DNA from: Methanobacteriota archaeon
GTDB lineage: Archaea > Thermoplasmatota > Poseidoniia > Poseidoniales > Poseidoniaceae
Length of the DNA stretch: 38,754 nucleotides
Assembly: GCA_949514915.1 (NCBI GenBank)
Contig: CATFLP010000015.1
Coordinates: forward strand, 1-38,754
Reading direction: 5' to 3'
Part shown: positions 16,701 to 24,173 of the stretch, piece by piece
Layout: the number at the start of each line of letters is the position of its first letter
Position numbering within the stretch: position 1 is the stretch's first letter
Notes under the pieces: generated by a model
What the model saw: the letters and a program-made list of their open reading frames with translations, nothing else
What the model was told of the DNA's origin: nothing
The model's database searches: none
Program-made: the position numbers and the translations under genes

Positions 16701-18917
16701 ATCTCTATGCCCTCTTGGATTTATTTCAACAGTTAAATCACCATTTTCAAGATCATCAGCATTATAATGTCCAGAAATGCTATTTGAACTTGCCCATTCG
16801 TATTCAATTTCTCCTTCAACCTCAAAAGCTTCCACAGCACCTACTGCTGCTTGAGGAGAAACTCTGAGAACAGCTAAATCAACCTCAGCATTTTCAATAG
16901 GTCCACTGTGAGAATATGCTGTTGCCTTAATGTTATAATCATCATTTACATTTGTAGTTTCATCTTGAGTTACTAAAACACCAACGGCTGAAACAATAAA
17001 CATTTCATCATTATTCTCCCATGCCATTGATTCTAACAATGAGGGATTTAATTTTTGAAATTCAATTCTTGCTTCACTAACTTCACAATCATTACATGGT
17101 GGTTCAAAATTACTTAGAGCTTGTGTAAAACTCCATTTGGTATCTTCTATTGTTGATGCTGTTAATCGACCATAATATCTGTACTCATTCCCATCTCTTT
17201 CTAAGAACGTACTTTCAACATCTGCAGGAGTTTTATCATTAGTCATTGCAATTGAGAATTGATCTGGAACATCATCACGATATGGTTCCCATTGTCCCCA
17301 ATCACTTGGATAAAATTCCATAGTTATTCCAATATCCAGTACATTCCTATCATGAATACTAGTGACAACTTCTCTCATTTTACGAGAACTACAATCTTCT
17401 TCACCCTCTTCCTCGTCATATTCACACTCCCCGAAAATTATGGTTTCATCTTCACTATTCCAATCATACCAACTTTCTTCATGCCATGATCTAGATGAGT
17501 CTTCTATCCATTCTCCAAATTCTTCAGCTGATTCTCCAAAACTTTCCCAAACGGGATTAGTTAATGAGTCGAAAACATGTCCCAAAATATGTTCAGGCAT
17601 TGAATTAAATTCATCAAATGCATCATTTACCCATGAAGAACTAGATTCCATTTTCGCGGACCATGCTTGACCTTCTGAAGTATCTAATAATAATTCATAT
17701 TGCCAAGTAATTTCTCCTTCATCATCAGGAATGTCATCACCATTGTAGTCCTCAATGATAGGTTCTGGCATTTCAGCCATACGGACAATTAATTTTTGTA
17801 ATGGAGTCATGCTTTCCCAATCTCCATCAACTAAAGGTTGAGCCCATGCTTCCAAAGAATCAACTATTGCTTCTGGATGTATAGATACAGCCAGTAATGC
17901 AATATTATGCATGATGTTTTGTATAGATTGGAATGGTAATTGATTATTAGCAAGATTTTCAATTGATTCTTGTAAATCATTCCATTCATTACTTCCAAGT
18001 AATGCATTATATGCTGCTTCAAAGTCTCCAGTTCCTTCAAATCTTGTAAAATTCTCAATAGGATCAAATGCTTGCATATGATCTATAACATCACCAAAGT
18101 CTTCTATTACTCTAGGCAATGGAAATTCATCACCATATAGTAAGAAAGCAGCAACCATATCTAATCCCGCGTCTACATCTTCAGAATCTAGAAATTCCAT
18201 TAAAGCTTCTAAGAAATTTGCACCAGCTTCCATATCATATTGATCACGCCCAGCATCTAGCATATTATTCCAAAGTTGTGCACTACCTCCTGGTCCAGTG
18301 CCTTCAGTTGCAGTTTCAACAAAATTAGCCCATCCTCCATTTGATGTCCCTGCTGTTTCTAAACTAGCAAATTCATTTTTTATTTCACCTAATGGATTTG
18401 CAGTATCCCAAGCATTATCAAGAGGTTGTAGAACCTTTGTTTCAAATTTATTAAGTAGCAATTCTGTGATTTGTGTTGCATCATCAACAGCAATCATATT
18501 TCCATGTTCTGCTTTAATTGATGCAGCATAAGTACCGCCTAGGGAAGTAACAGGAACAGTATATACGCCCTTCCAAGTCATTGTATTAACATCATCAATG
18601 TGATAACCAGTATTCTGTAAAACTACAGTATCAACAATTACTCCATTTAATGGAAGTTGACCATTTATTATTTGAATAGGATCCATATCATATCTTAAAA
18701 TATCTGCAGTAACTTGAGTGTTACTTGTATGTCCTCTTGTATGTGCCATTATTTCTACATCAGAACCAACTGATGCAAATTTTGTTGTTACAAAACCATC
18801 AACGCTTAGAGTTTCCCCATTTACGGTTACTGAGTTTGGTGTTGCTATTTGTGCAATTACAGGTGTTAATGACATCCCAATTAGGATAAATATCATCAAA
18901 AACGTATTCCTTTTCAT
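13746..18917 (-). CDS. Giant surface-anchored protein (1723 aa) with PKD/Ig-like regions and C-terminal membrane anchor
   Basis: Secreted cell-surface protein. A signal peptide (MKRNTFLMIFILIGMSLTPVIA) is followed by about 1600 outside residues, very acidic and rich in Trp, Tyr, Asp and Asn. A PKD-like piece with WGDGTTE lies at about residue 847. An Ig/Big-like domain (VGDTVTIQVVDEDNIPVEGLSV) lies near residues 1490-1565. An Asp/Asn-rich spacer leads to a single helix (about 1617-1640) and a cytoplasmic tail of about 80 residues. The tail ends in a Trp-rich motif, GAWWYKDGRTGQWMEWK, of the kind many marine archaeal surface proteins share (from memory). The ATG at 18917 has GGATGA upstream; the GTG four codons earlier overlaps that site. 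It may be a cell-wall, adhesion or polymer-capture protein; no catalytic motif was seen. Confidence 0.85.
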   Translation of the reverse strand: MKRNTFLMIFILIGMSLTPVIAQIATPNSVTVNGETLSVDGFVTTKFASVGSDVEIMAHTRGHTSNTQVTADILRYDMDPIQIINGQLPLNGVIVDTVVLQNTGYHIDDVNTMTWKGVYTVPVTSLGGTYAASIKAEHGNMIAVDDATQITELLLNKFETKVLQPLDNAWDTANPLGEIKNEFASLETAGTSNGGWANFVETATEGTGPGGSAQLWNNMLDAGRDQYDMEAGANFLEALMEFLDSEDVDAGLDMVAAFLLYGDEFPLPRVIEDFGDVIDHMQAFDPIENFTRFEGTGDFEAAYNALLGSNEWNDLQESIENLANNQLPFQSIQNIMHNIALLAVSIHPEAIVDSLEAWAQPLVDGDWESMTPLQKLIVRMAEMPEPIIEDYNGDDIPDDEGEITWQYELLLDTSEGQAWSAKMESSSSWVNDAFDEFNSMPEHILGHVFDSLTNPVWESFGESAEEFGEWIEDSSRSWHEESWYDWNSEDETIIFGECEYDEEEGEEDCSSRKMREVVTSIHDRNVLDIGITMEFYPSDWGQWEPYRDDVPDQFSIAMTNDKTPADVESTFLERDGNEYRYYGRLTASTIEDTKWSFTQALSNFEPPCNDCEVSEARIEFQKLNPSLLESMAWENNDEMFIVSAVGVLVTQDETTNVNDDYNIKATAYSHSGPIENAEVDLAVLRVSPQAAVGAVEAFEVEGEIEYEWASSNSISGHYNADDLENGDLTVEINPRGHRDGEDVYLYDQLTFQDTFQEDGNGNSEWYVDISSANGDIGIAEVTTTGKTNSGIEFEFTEQIPMPGTPDCMYTEGYMLDGNNNIELYLKTQSWEGNQYFDTTNFENININWGDGTTETLELGSWESDSYDNYLYHQYTNDPGYENQITVDYKDFDDNHYYHYFTYKNDDGFEKTYYDEETGEDVTYYEYNDQSFEWGMYNYCSLNSWESMTPSPVIIDSFITDGPFEVMKEEIMTSDSNGEAVMTVSPTLPGAYVSIAQVKVTRADGSEMIGVGMNLAAVTEGSISIGGDLNQETTFGGIPVYSSERGDLSTGISIAPTDIPCENGHRILVGLVPLVLREAFPGVDEDAWTGPQNDEDGGDGSFETELEFECGETAKNWEVDLESPMYLLAAIAVDSTGNNGNNDECYDVQEGEYFDDDGWFYPYDNNEEHWVEWDDYVWEDGSFCPGESVGTGDLILFPNALHIGIVLNNPASLKLTGELGPGQVTNIALSDEDGPASRILAVATPKEGFDPATIDLSAVTEFLYGEGVREEIGWVANDKSIEDVYISSDAWCEDREDYDWETDTQYGKSNVRMRVYVDNNPWSSSMPDPKDTVLKDSSGFLITPVRDWYQDWGSEWYANYEIDLSGDYELILGDHVNNMYIEAVGEDCNYIENGYHSSEGSEVDTPEEIFDLIDSLLSNMGSIAWGQGSSADLELPILSSPVGEYTIIAIAQKGEGENAEIISAINNMVVEATPNPEPPEIKDVFLSFSPPNPQVGDTVTIQVVDEDNIPVEGLSVTGKRDSWTIFSMVTSDAGQADFIVQEGTIEVLVSGGNYNPAAITIVVTSEGVTTEDGETLPTEDNPLGSDNQTLDNTNEDNNDENNNDEDTGTGSGLSSALGEYQNIFIIIIAVLVVVILGLLTVMKLRGRDGDEWQDDGAAWDDYQDIVNAPVSYDSVPAAAPPSDGRPPNYMEGQMRDGYEVLEYPSGSGAWWYKDGRTGQWMEWK

Positions 18918-18983
18918 AAAGTCATCCACTAATCTTTTATTAATAGATGTATTTATTTAATGGATAAATTATTTTTAGTAAAT

Positions 18984-20045
18984 TTAAATAATTATTATAT
19001 TAAAAATCAAGTTTTTATTTTCATCAGAGATAGAAGCACATCCAGCATTATTGTAATCTATTTCTGACCAGATTCCATTTGTTTGCAAAAAAGAACTACT
19101 TGGTAGATTTAGTATATCTAGCCAAAGAGTCATAGGTGCAATTATATTATTGTTTGACATTTCAATATTCCAAGATTTTGTTGCAATTATATTTTCATCA
19201 TTTCCATTACACCAAATATTATGATTATTAGTTTCATTTTTTATTTCAAATAAATCACGAAAACCATCAACTTTAGAGGGAATATTTTCTGTACTTTCTA
19301 CATTGTTAATTTGTATTAATGAATTTGGATGTGGAATAGTTTTTGGAGAACCAATTGATTTTTCAACAGATGTTAAATTTATATCTGGATTTAATGATTT
19401 TTCACAAGAGATACTATTTGGAAAACAACCTTGTGCATTTATCGATCCCCCAATCAAAGTTTTAGCTAATAACCAAGGTCCAGTCCTACTTTCTTTTTCT
19501 TGTCCTGATGTAATAAAAGTAGCATCATAGCGATTTTCCAATTCTAATTTAGGTGGATTGTGTATTATTGTAATTTGAGTAAATTTATCTAATTCTGTGC
19601 CCCCACTAGCATTCCAATTAATTATGAACCATTCTTTAGAAATGAAATTCTCTTTAAGATACTCCTTTAGATAAGTTATACTTAGAATTCCTTCAATTCT
19701 CCCTAATCCTCCCATATCATTACGAATATTTTGAATTTCTACAAAACCTTCCATTTGCAGACCAGCAGGAATTTGTATGCAATCTTTACATCCTTCACTG
19801 ATAATAGAATTTACAGTAAGATTCATCGTTGCCTTGGCTCCAATTTTTGTATCTTCGCTTAAACCTAAGGCATTCATTGCAGTTCTAGTTGAAAGAGTTA
19901 CAGTTCCGTAAATATAATCAATTTCAGAAGATTTTTCGGGATTAATTGTTTTGGTATCTAATCCAATTGATGTTGATGCTAATACCACCATTGTCAAAAT
20001 AATACATTCGAATAAATGATTATATTGATTGATAGCCCTATTCAC
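18984..20045 (-). CDS. Secreted protein of unknown function with cysteine pairs
   Basis: A 353-residue protein I cannot place. An N-terminal hydrophobic segment (LFECIILTMVVLASTSIGL) is a signal peptide or anchor. The rest is beta-rich and Asn/Ile-rich, with cysteines in SEGCKDC, GCFPNSISC, WCNGN and AGCAS. It ends with the hydrophobic residues LIFNIIII. The start is a GTG with GGAG six bases before it. It lies between the rhomboid-like gene and the giant surface protein in a run of exported products, so it probably acts at the cell surface. Confidence 0.65.
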   Translation of the reverse strand: MNRAINQYNHLFECIILTMVVLASTSIGLDTKTINPEKSSEIDYIYGTVTLSTRTAMNALGLSEDTKIGAKATMNLTVNSIISEGCKDCIQIPAGLQMEGFVEIQNIRNDMGGLGRIEGILSITYLKEYLKENFISKEWFIINWNASGGTELDKFTQITIIHNPPKLELENRYDATFITSGQEKESRTGPWLLAKTLIGGSINAQGCFPNSISCEKSLNPDINLTSVEKSIGSPKTIPHPNSLIQINNVESTENIPSKVDGFRDLFEIKNETNNHNIWCNGNDENIIATKSWNIEMSNNNIIAPMTLWLDILNLPSSSFLQTNGIWSEIDYNNAGCASISDENKNLIFNIIII

Positions 20046-20099
20046 ATTATTCTCCTGAAGGCATTACTTCTTTGAGATTATCTATGTTTAGAGGGTTTA

Positions 20100-20807
20100 C
20101 TAGATAAGTTCTAAATGCTTCCTGCGATTAATTATTGCCCAAATGAAAAAACCAACAAAACAACTAATCACATGTGTAATACTAATGCTTATTGAAATAC
20201 CATTAATGAAAAAATTCCACGATTCAAATAAAATTACAATTCCTGGCAATAATGATTTATGTTTTGAGAAATGACTCATAGAACCAATAATTCCCATAAA
20301 ACCACTAGAAGCCCCCATCCAATTTCTTTCTAACATATATGGAAAAATTTCTAAATTAGGAAATAAAAAAAATCCAACATTAGATACAAACCCTCCAAGC
20401 AATGCGATAGAAATTACCGTACTAAAAAATACTAATATTGTATTTTTTGTACCTACTATTGCTTCAAATGATTGTACAAAAATAAGAAAGGAAATAGTTG
20501 TAAATCTGATGTGTTGCGAACTATTGTAAAAGAATGGAGCTGTAAAAAATGAGAAAAAATATTTTATTGGGCTTTTGAAATCTGTATGCCAAATTGCAGC
20601 TGAGCATCCAATTTTTTCATTAGCTGTAATACAATTATTTGAACTCATTTCACCTAAAAAATACCAAATCAACCAAATTATTATTAAAAATGTATATGTA
20701 AAAAATCTAGATAAATACATTTGAGAAAAACTTAACCTTTCTCTCCTATGATTTTCCCAAGGAAGAATTAATGGAATTAATGGTAATTTGTTATTTTCCT
20801 GAGCCAT
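20100..20807 (-). CDS. Rhomboid-like integral membrane protein
   Basis: A 235-residue polytopic membrane protein with the layout of rhomboid intramembrane serine proteases. The candidate nucleophile is S167 in NWMGASSGFMG (rhomboid GxSx motif at the start of a helix). The candidate base is H212 in THVISCFVGFF, in the last helix, with a small-residue spacing as in HxxxxxxG. About six hydrophobic segments. The ATG at 20807 is preceded by GGGTG; a GTG 9 bases upstream is possible. If active it would cleave membrane-anchored substrates; neighbours encode several single-helix surface proteins. The second residue after the serine is Ser-Gly instead of Gly, so activity is uncertain. Confidence 0.65.
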   Translation of the reverse strand: MAQENNKLPLIPLILPWENHRRERLSFSQMYLSRFFTYTFLIIIWLIWYFLGEMSSNNCITANEKIGCSAAIWHTDFKSPIKYFFSFFTAPFFYNSSQHIRFTTISFLIFVQSFEAIVGTKNTILVFFSTVISIALLGGFVSNVGFFLFPNLEIFPYMLERNWMGASSGFMGIIGSMSHFSKHKSLLPGIVILFESWNFFINGISISISITHVISCFVGFFIWAIINRRKHLELI

Positions 20808-20837
20808 CAATAACACCCAGGCTTATATTTTGATAAA

Positions 20838-22166
20838 TTACTCATCTAACAATAATTGGATGTCTTGTACAAATAAAAGAGGATCCCAATTAAATCCAGT
20901 CCAAGCAATTCTACGATGATGTTCTTTATCTAAAATATATGTAACCGTACTATGGCCTATATTATATGTATTGGAAGCACCACTTTCTTCTTCCCCAAGA
21001 CTTTGAATGTAATTTGTGATATGTGTAGAAACAGTTTCAAGCATTTTAGTATCATTTAAATTAAATTCACACCATTGGTATATTTCTTGAATAATTTCAT
21101 CATAATGTCCATTTTCGTGTATATATTCCTTCTCGCAAAGCTCATGATTTCTAATTTCAATAGGCAAATAATTAACCCTCTCAACCTCATTATTAATTAT
21201 CGCTATGTTTTTAATTTCGGAATTATACAATGTATTAAAATTTTCAGAATTAGGTTCTAATTGGCTATTTTCCCATTCTTTATTTGTTTCATTCCAAATC
21301 ATGAATTGCCAAGTTTCAAGTAAATCTCCATCAATTCCACTTAGAGTTTCAGTACCATTATTACTAGTAACTTCATAAGAGATATTTTCAGAATTTAACG
21401 AATCTAAAATAAGATTCCATCCCGTTGTATTTTCATCTAATTCGTTTGAATTAATAGTTAAAAATATTGATTCATTCCCGTTATCGATTGTTAACGAATA
21501 ATTTTCAGAATTTAGATAATCAGTATCATTAGTGCTTAAATTAGTATGTTGTGATAACATATTTTCAATATGATTTATTGCACTTGGTGTTTTTACATGT
21601 CTCTGCCCGTTTTCGCTAAACATATTCCAATGTTCTAAAACAATCCACAAGTCATCATACATATTGTCTGATGCATTAACTGGATTTTCATCTATTGTAT
21701 GTGCTTGAATAAAACTTTGATTAACTACAATCCCATAAGAATCCCATACAGATTTTGCAACATCATAATCTGGATGAGTTAAATGATCCCAATTATATCC
21801 TAAACCCTCATGCCAATATTCCTTCATTTTTTCAGTAGTATCCGTCAATGGATCAATAGAGATTGAAAGGAAAACCACCTCTTGCCCATAAGAATCCCCT
21901 AATGCTTCTTTTGCAAGATTCATATTATATTCAATCATTGGGCAAAAATCTGGACACGTAGTAAATGTAAAAGCAACCACAATAATTTTATCTTCAAAAT
22001 CAGATAGTGAAACGTTTTCTCCATCTTGATTAATTAATACAAAATCTGGTGCAGGCCCACCAGGCCATTCAGTGCCCTCAAATTGAGGCCAAGCATCATC
22101 AGATGGAGCCCCAAAACAGCCAGATAAAATAGATAATACAATTAAAGCAGAGATGAATTTCTTCAT
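20838..22166 (-). CDS. SCO1/SenC-like copper chaperone lipoprotein with large internal insertion
   Basis: Exported thioredoxin-fold protein of the SCO family, which delivers copper to the CuA site of cytochrome oxidase subunit II. A signal peptide with lipobox LSGC (C17) anchors it. The domain opens with PAPDFVLINQDGENVSLSDF and has the CxxxC copper pair C71 and C75 (TTCPDFCP). The third ligand, the histidine of the GHSTVTYILD motif, is at H405. In normal SCO proteins that histidine is about 85-90 residues after the second cysteine; here it is 330. The extra part of about 240 residues (roughly 155-395) is Asn/Glu-rich and contains a piece similar to a DUF4430-like beta fold (GWNLILDSLN, WQFMIWN). 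At least 442 residues versus about 200 usual. It lies in the same strand and area as the cox operon. Confidence 0.85.
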   Translation of the reverse strand: MKKFISALIVLSILSGCFGAPSDDAWPQFEGTEWPGGPAPDFVLINQDGENVSLSDFEDKIIVVAFTFTTCPDFCPMIEYNMNLAKEALGDSYGQEVVFLSISIDPLTDTTEKMKEYWHEGLGYNWDHLTHPDYDVAKSVWDSYGIVVNQSFIQAHTIDENPVNASDNMYDDLWIVLEHWNMFSENGQRHVKTPSAINHIENMLSQHTNLSTNDTDYLNSENYSLTIDNGNESIFLTINSNELDENTTGWNLILDSLNSENISYEVTSNNGTETLSGIDGDLLETWQFMIWNETNKEWENSQLEPNSENFNTLYNSEIKNIAIINNEVERVNYLPIEIRNHELCEKEYIHENGHYDEIIQEIYQWCEFNLNDTKMLETVSTHITNYIQSLGEEESGASNTYNIGHSTVTYILDKEHHRRIAWTGFNWDPLLFVQDIQLLLDE

Positions 22167-22187
22167 ATTCAGGTCTACAAATCATTA

Positions 22188-22205
22188 ATATTTAAATCTA
22201 ATATT
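22188..22205 (-). promoter_or_regulatory. Archaeal promoter box of the SCO-like gene
   Basis: The minus strand reads AATATTAGATTTAAATAT, containing a TATA element TTTAAATA with A-rich sequence upstream. The box ends 22 bases before the ATG at 22166, the spacing expected if transcription starts at or next to the start codon (leaderless mRNA). The same 18 bases occur at 23772-23789. Confidence 0.7.
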
Positions 22206-22225
22206 CATTTGAGTTGTGTAGTATA

Positions 22226-23749
22226 TTATTGCATAACGCCATCATAAAAAGTACCCATATATGCCCCCCAACTAATTTTACTTGGTACAGGTACATTCAG
22301 ATTTGTCCGATACATGTTCCATGTGCTTGTGGGAGAATCAAATGAGGAAGTAGAACTTGAAATCATATCAAGTATTCCATCATTATCAATATCAATAATC
22401 AATGGACTAGCAATACTTAACCCTTCACGATTGAAAAGTGTAGAATTAGTATAGTCACAAGAATTCCAAACTAATATTTCATGATATAGTTGAATGTTAT
22501 TTGGATTATTACTTTCCATTAACATATTTGCCCGAATCATAATTACTTCATCTATTCCATCCATGTTTAGATCTACTGCAAGTGGACTTGAAGCCGCAAT
22601 ATGATTAGTTTCTTCCATCCAAGAAACAACTCCCGTTTCTCCATCAATTTGAGCAGTCCAATATGAACTATATTCTGGCCATTCTCCAATAAGGTAATGG
22701 ATAAAAACATCAGGAATTAAGTCATCAGAAAAGAAACCTACTGCAGGACTAACCCATGTTTCAGCATTATTTGCAGTACCATTTAGTGCATAATCTCTTG
22801 CATCAACTTCCCAAATAGAATCATATCCATTGCCGTTTATGGCAATAGTTCTTCCATCAAACATTGAAACTATGATGTCTTGAATTCCATCTTTTGTTAA
22901 ATCAACAATCGTAGGAGGAGAGATTACGCCTTTGTTTACATTTTCAATCGGTGAAACGAGTTGTAATGATTCAGAAATATCATTGTTTAATAAATCATTT
23001 AAAGTTGTCATCCATAAACTTCCAGGCCATGTTTCTCCCCCCGTACCAAAGAGAATTTTTGTCTTTGATTGACCATTCACTAACTCATCATAGATAACTG
23101 GGGAAACATATGTTTCCATTCCATCAGGGGTATCTGCAATAGCTAATATTTCTCCAGTTGAACCAGACATTATCATTAGATATCCTTTTTCCCTTTCTTG
23201 TTCTGGAGTTTTAGTAGGGTCACCACCATTTGTAGTTAACCAATCAGACACACCGTCATTATCTATGTCTTGAATAAATTGTCCAGTGTAAAATTGATAC
23301 CATTCTTCACGTTCTGTTGAATTATGATTAAATGACCAAAGTAGTTCTCCAGTTTGTCCATTAATTGCTTGTAAATTGTGCCCTCTTCCTCCAAGAATTA
23401 CATCAAGCGAACCATCGCCGTTTAAATCTTCAAATTGTGCTGAAGCGAACATTTCTTGTGTAGTTTCAATATTCCAAAGAATTGTTCCATCATTTCCATT
23501 AACTGCAATTATAGATCCTTCTGCAGGCATTTCCATTCCCGTACCAAAGACAATGTCTAGAATCCCATCACCATTAAGATCAGCAGCATGTGGCGATGAA
23601 AATGTACGGGTTTCACCACTAATTTCCCAGATGTTCTCTAAGTTGTTTGGATTTATTGGAGAACAATCATTATTTTCTCCTTCATCACTTTTACCAAAAC
23701 ATCCACTCGTAATTAATATCACGACAAAAACAGAGAAGAGTTTCTTCAC
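22226..23749 (-). CDS. FG-GAP/VCBS beta-propeller lipoprotein
   Basis: Surface lipoprotein with signal peptide and lipobox TSGC (C17). Seven-bladed-propeller type repeats carry calcium-loop motifs: DLNGDGILDIV, DLNGDGSLDVI, DIDNDGVSDW, DLTKDGIQDII, DLNMDGIDEVI and DIDNDGILDM. Several blades also have the PQQ-like pattern AINGNDGTILWN / AINGQTGELLWS. Such propellers bind ligands or partner proteins; no enzyme site is visible. The 507 residues start at a GTG that lies 23 bases after an archaeal TATA box, so a leaderless mRNA is likely. Its promoter matches that of the SCO-like gene. Confidence 0.88.
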   Translation of the reverse strand: MKKLFSVFVVILITSGCFGKSDEGENNDCSPINPNNLENIWEISGETRTFSSPHAADLNGDGILDIVFGTGMEMPAEGSIIAVNGNDGTILWNIETTQEMFASAQFEDLNGDGSLDVILGGRGHNLQAINGQTGELLWSFNHNSTEREEWYQFYTGQFIQDIDNDGVSDWLTTNGGDPTKTPEQEREKGYLMIMSGSTGEILAIADTPDGMETYVSPVIYDELVNGQSKTKILFGTGGETWPGSLWMTTLNDLLNNDISESLQLVSPIENVNKGVISPPTIVDLTKDGIQDIIVSMFDGRTIAINGNGYDSIWEVDARDYALNGTANNAETWVSPAVGFFSDDLIPDVFIHYLIGEWPEYSSYWTAQIDGETGVVSWMEETNHIAASSPLAVDLNMDGIDEVIMIRANMLMESNNPNNIQLYHEILVWNSCDYTNSTLFNREGLSIASPLIIDIDNDGILDMISSSTSSFDSPTSTWNMYRTNLNVPVPSKISWGAYMGTFYDGVMQ

Positions 23750-23771
23750 AGTTACAACTTGGTTTTTTTAG

Positions 23772-23789
23772 ATATTTAAATCTAATATT
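23772..23789 (-). promoter_or_regulatory. Archaeal promoter box of the FG-GAP lipoprotein gene
   Basis: Identical 18-base box AATATTAGATTTAAATAT on the minus strand, ending 23 bases before the GTG at 23749. It falls in the 51-bp gap between coxD and the lipoprotein gene, so this gene has its own promoter and need not depend on the cox operon. Confidence 0.7.
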
Positions 23790-23800
23790 AGTTAAGGTGC

Positions 23801-24163
23801 TTATGGTGAATAACTACCGATGAATTCAGGAGAACACCACGCAGGTAAACCAGCAACTCCTCCAGGGGTTGTAAATGCAATTCCAAGGAATAATATTACA
23901 ACAAAAATAAATGGAAATACAAATGTATATGTCAATTCCCTTTCATCATCCCATAAATGCATGAAGAAAGCAGCAATTCCAAAGAATTTTACAATACCTA
24001 CACTTACTAAAGCAAAAACAGTTGCACCATAAGTTAGACTAAGATATACAGCACCAACTTCAATTGCAGTAAAGACCATTAAAAATACAAAATTCCAAAA
24101 ATATACATCTTGACCTGTTTTTTCATATAGTGCTTTTTGCCAGCCAGTTTGATGTTCGCCCAT
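23801..24163 (-). CDS. coxD: Cytochrome c oxidase subunit IV (CoxD-like)
   Basis: A small accessory subunit of the heme-copper oxidase with three membrane helices (FWNFVFLMVFTAIEVGAVYLS, VFALVSVGIVKFFGIAAFFMHL and FVFPFIFVVILFLGIAF) and the family pattern KFFGIAAFFMHLWDDER, similar to the prokaryotic subunit IV KxxxVxxxFMHL motif. 120 residues. ATG at 24163 has GGTGA placed before it, and the stop TAA of coxC is part of that site, so the two genes are translationally coupled. Last gene of the coxBACD operon. Confidence 0.85.
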   Translation of the reverse strand: MGEHQTGWQKALYEKTGQDVYFWNFVFLMVFTAIEVGAVYLSLTYGATVFALVSVGIVKFFGIAAFFMHLWDDERELTYTFVFPFIFVVILFLGIAFTTPGGVAGLPAWCSPEFIGSYSP

Positions 24164-24173
24164 TTTTTTCACC

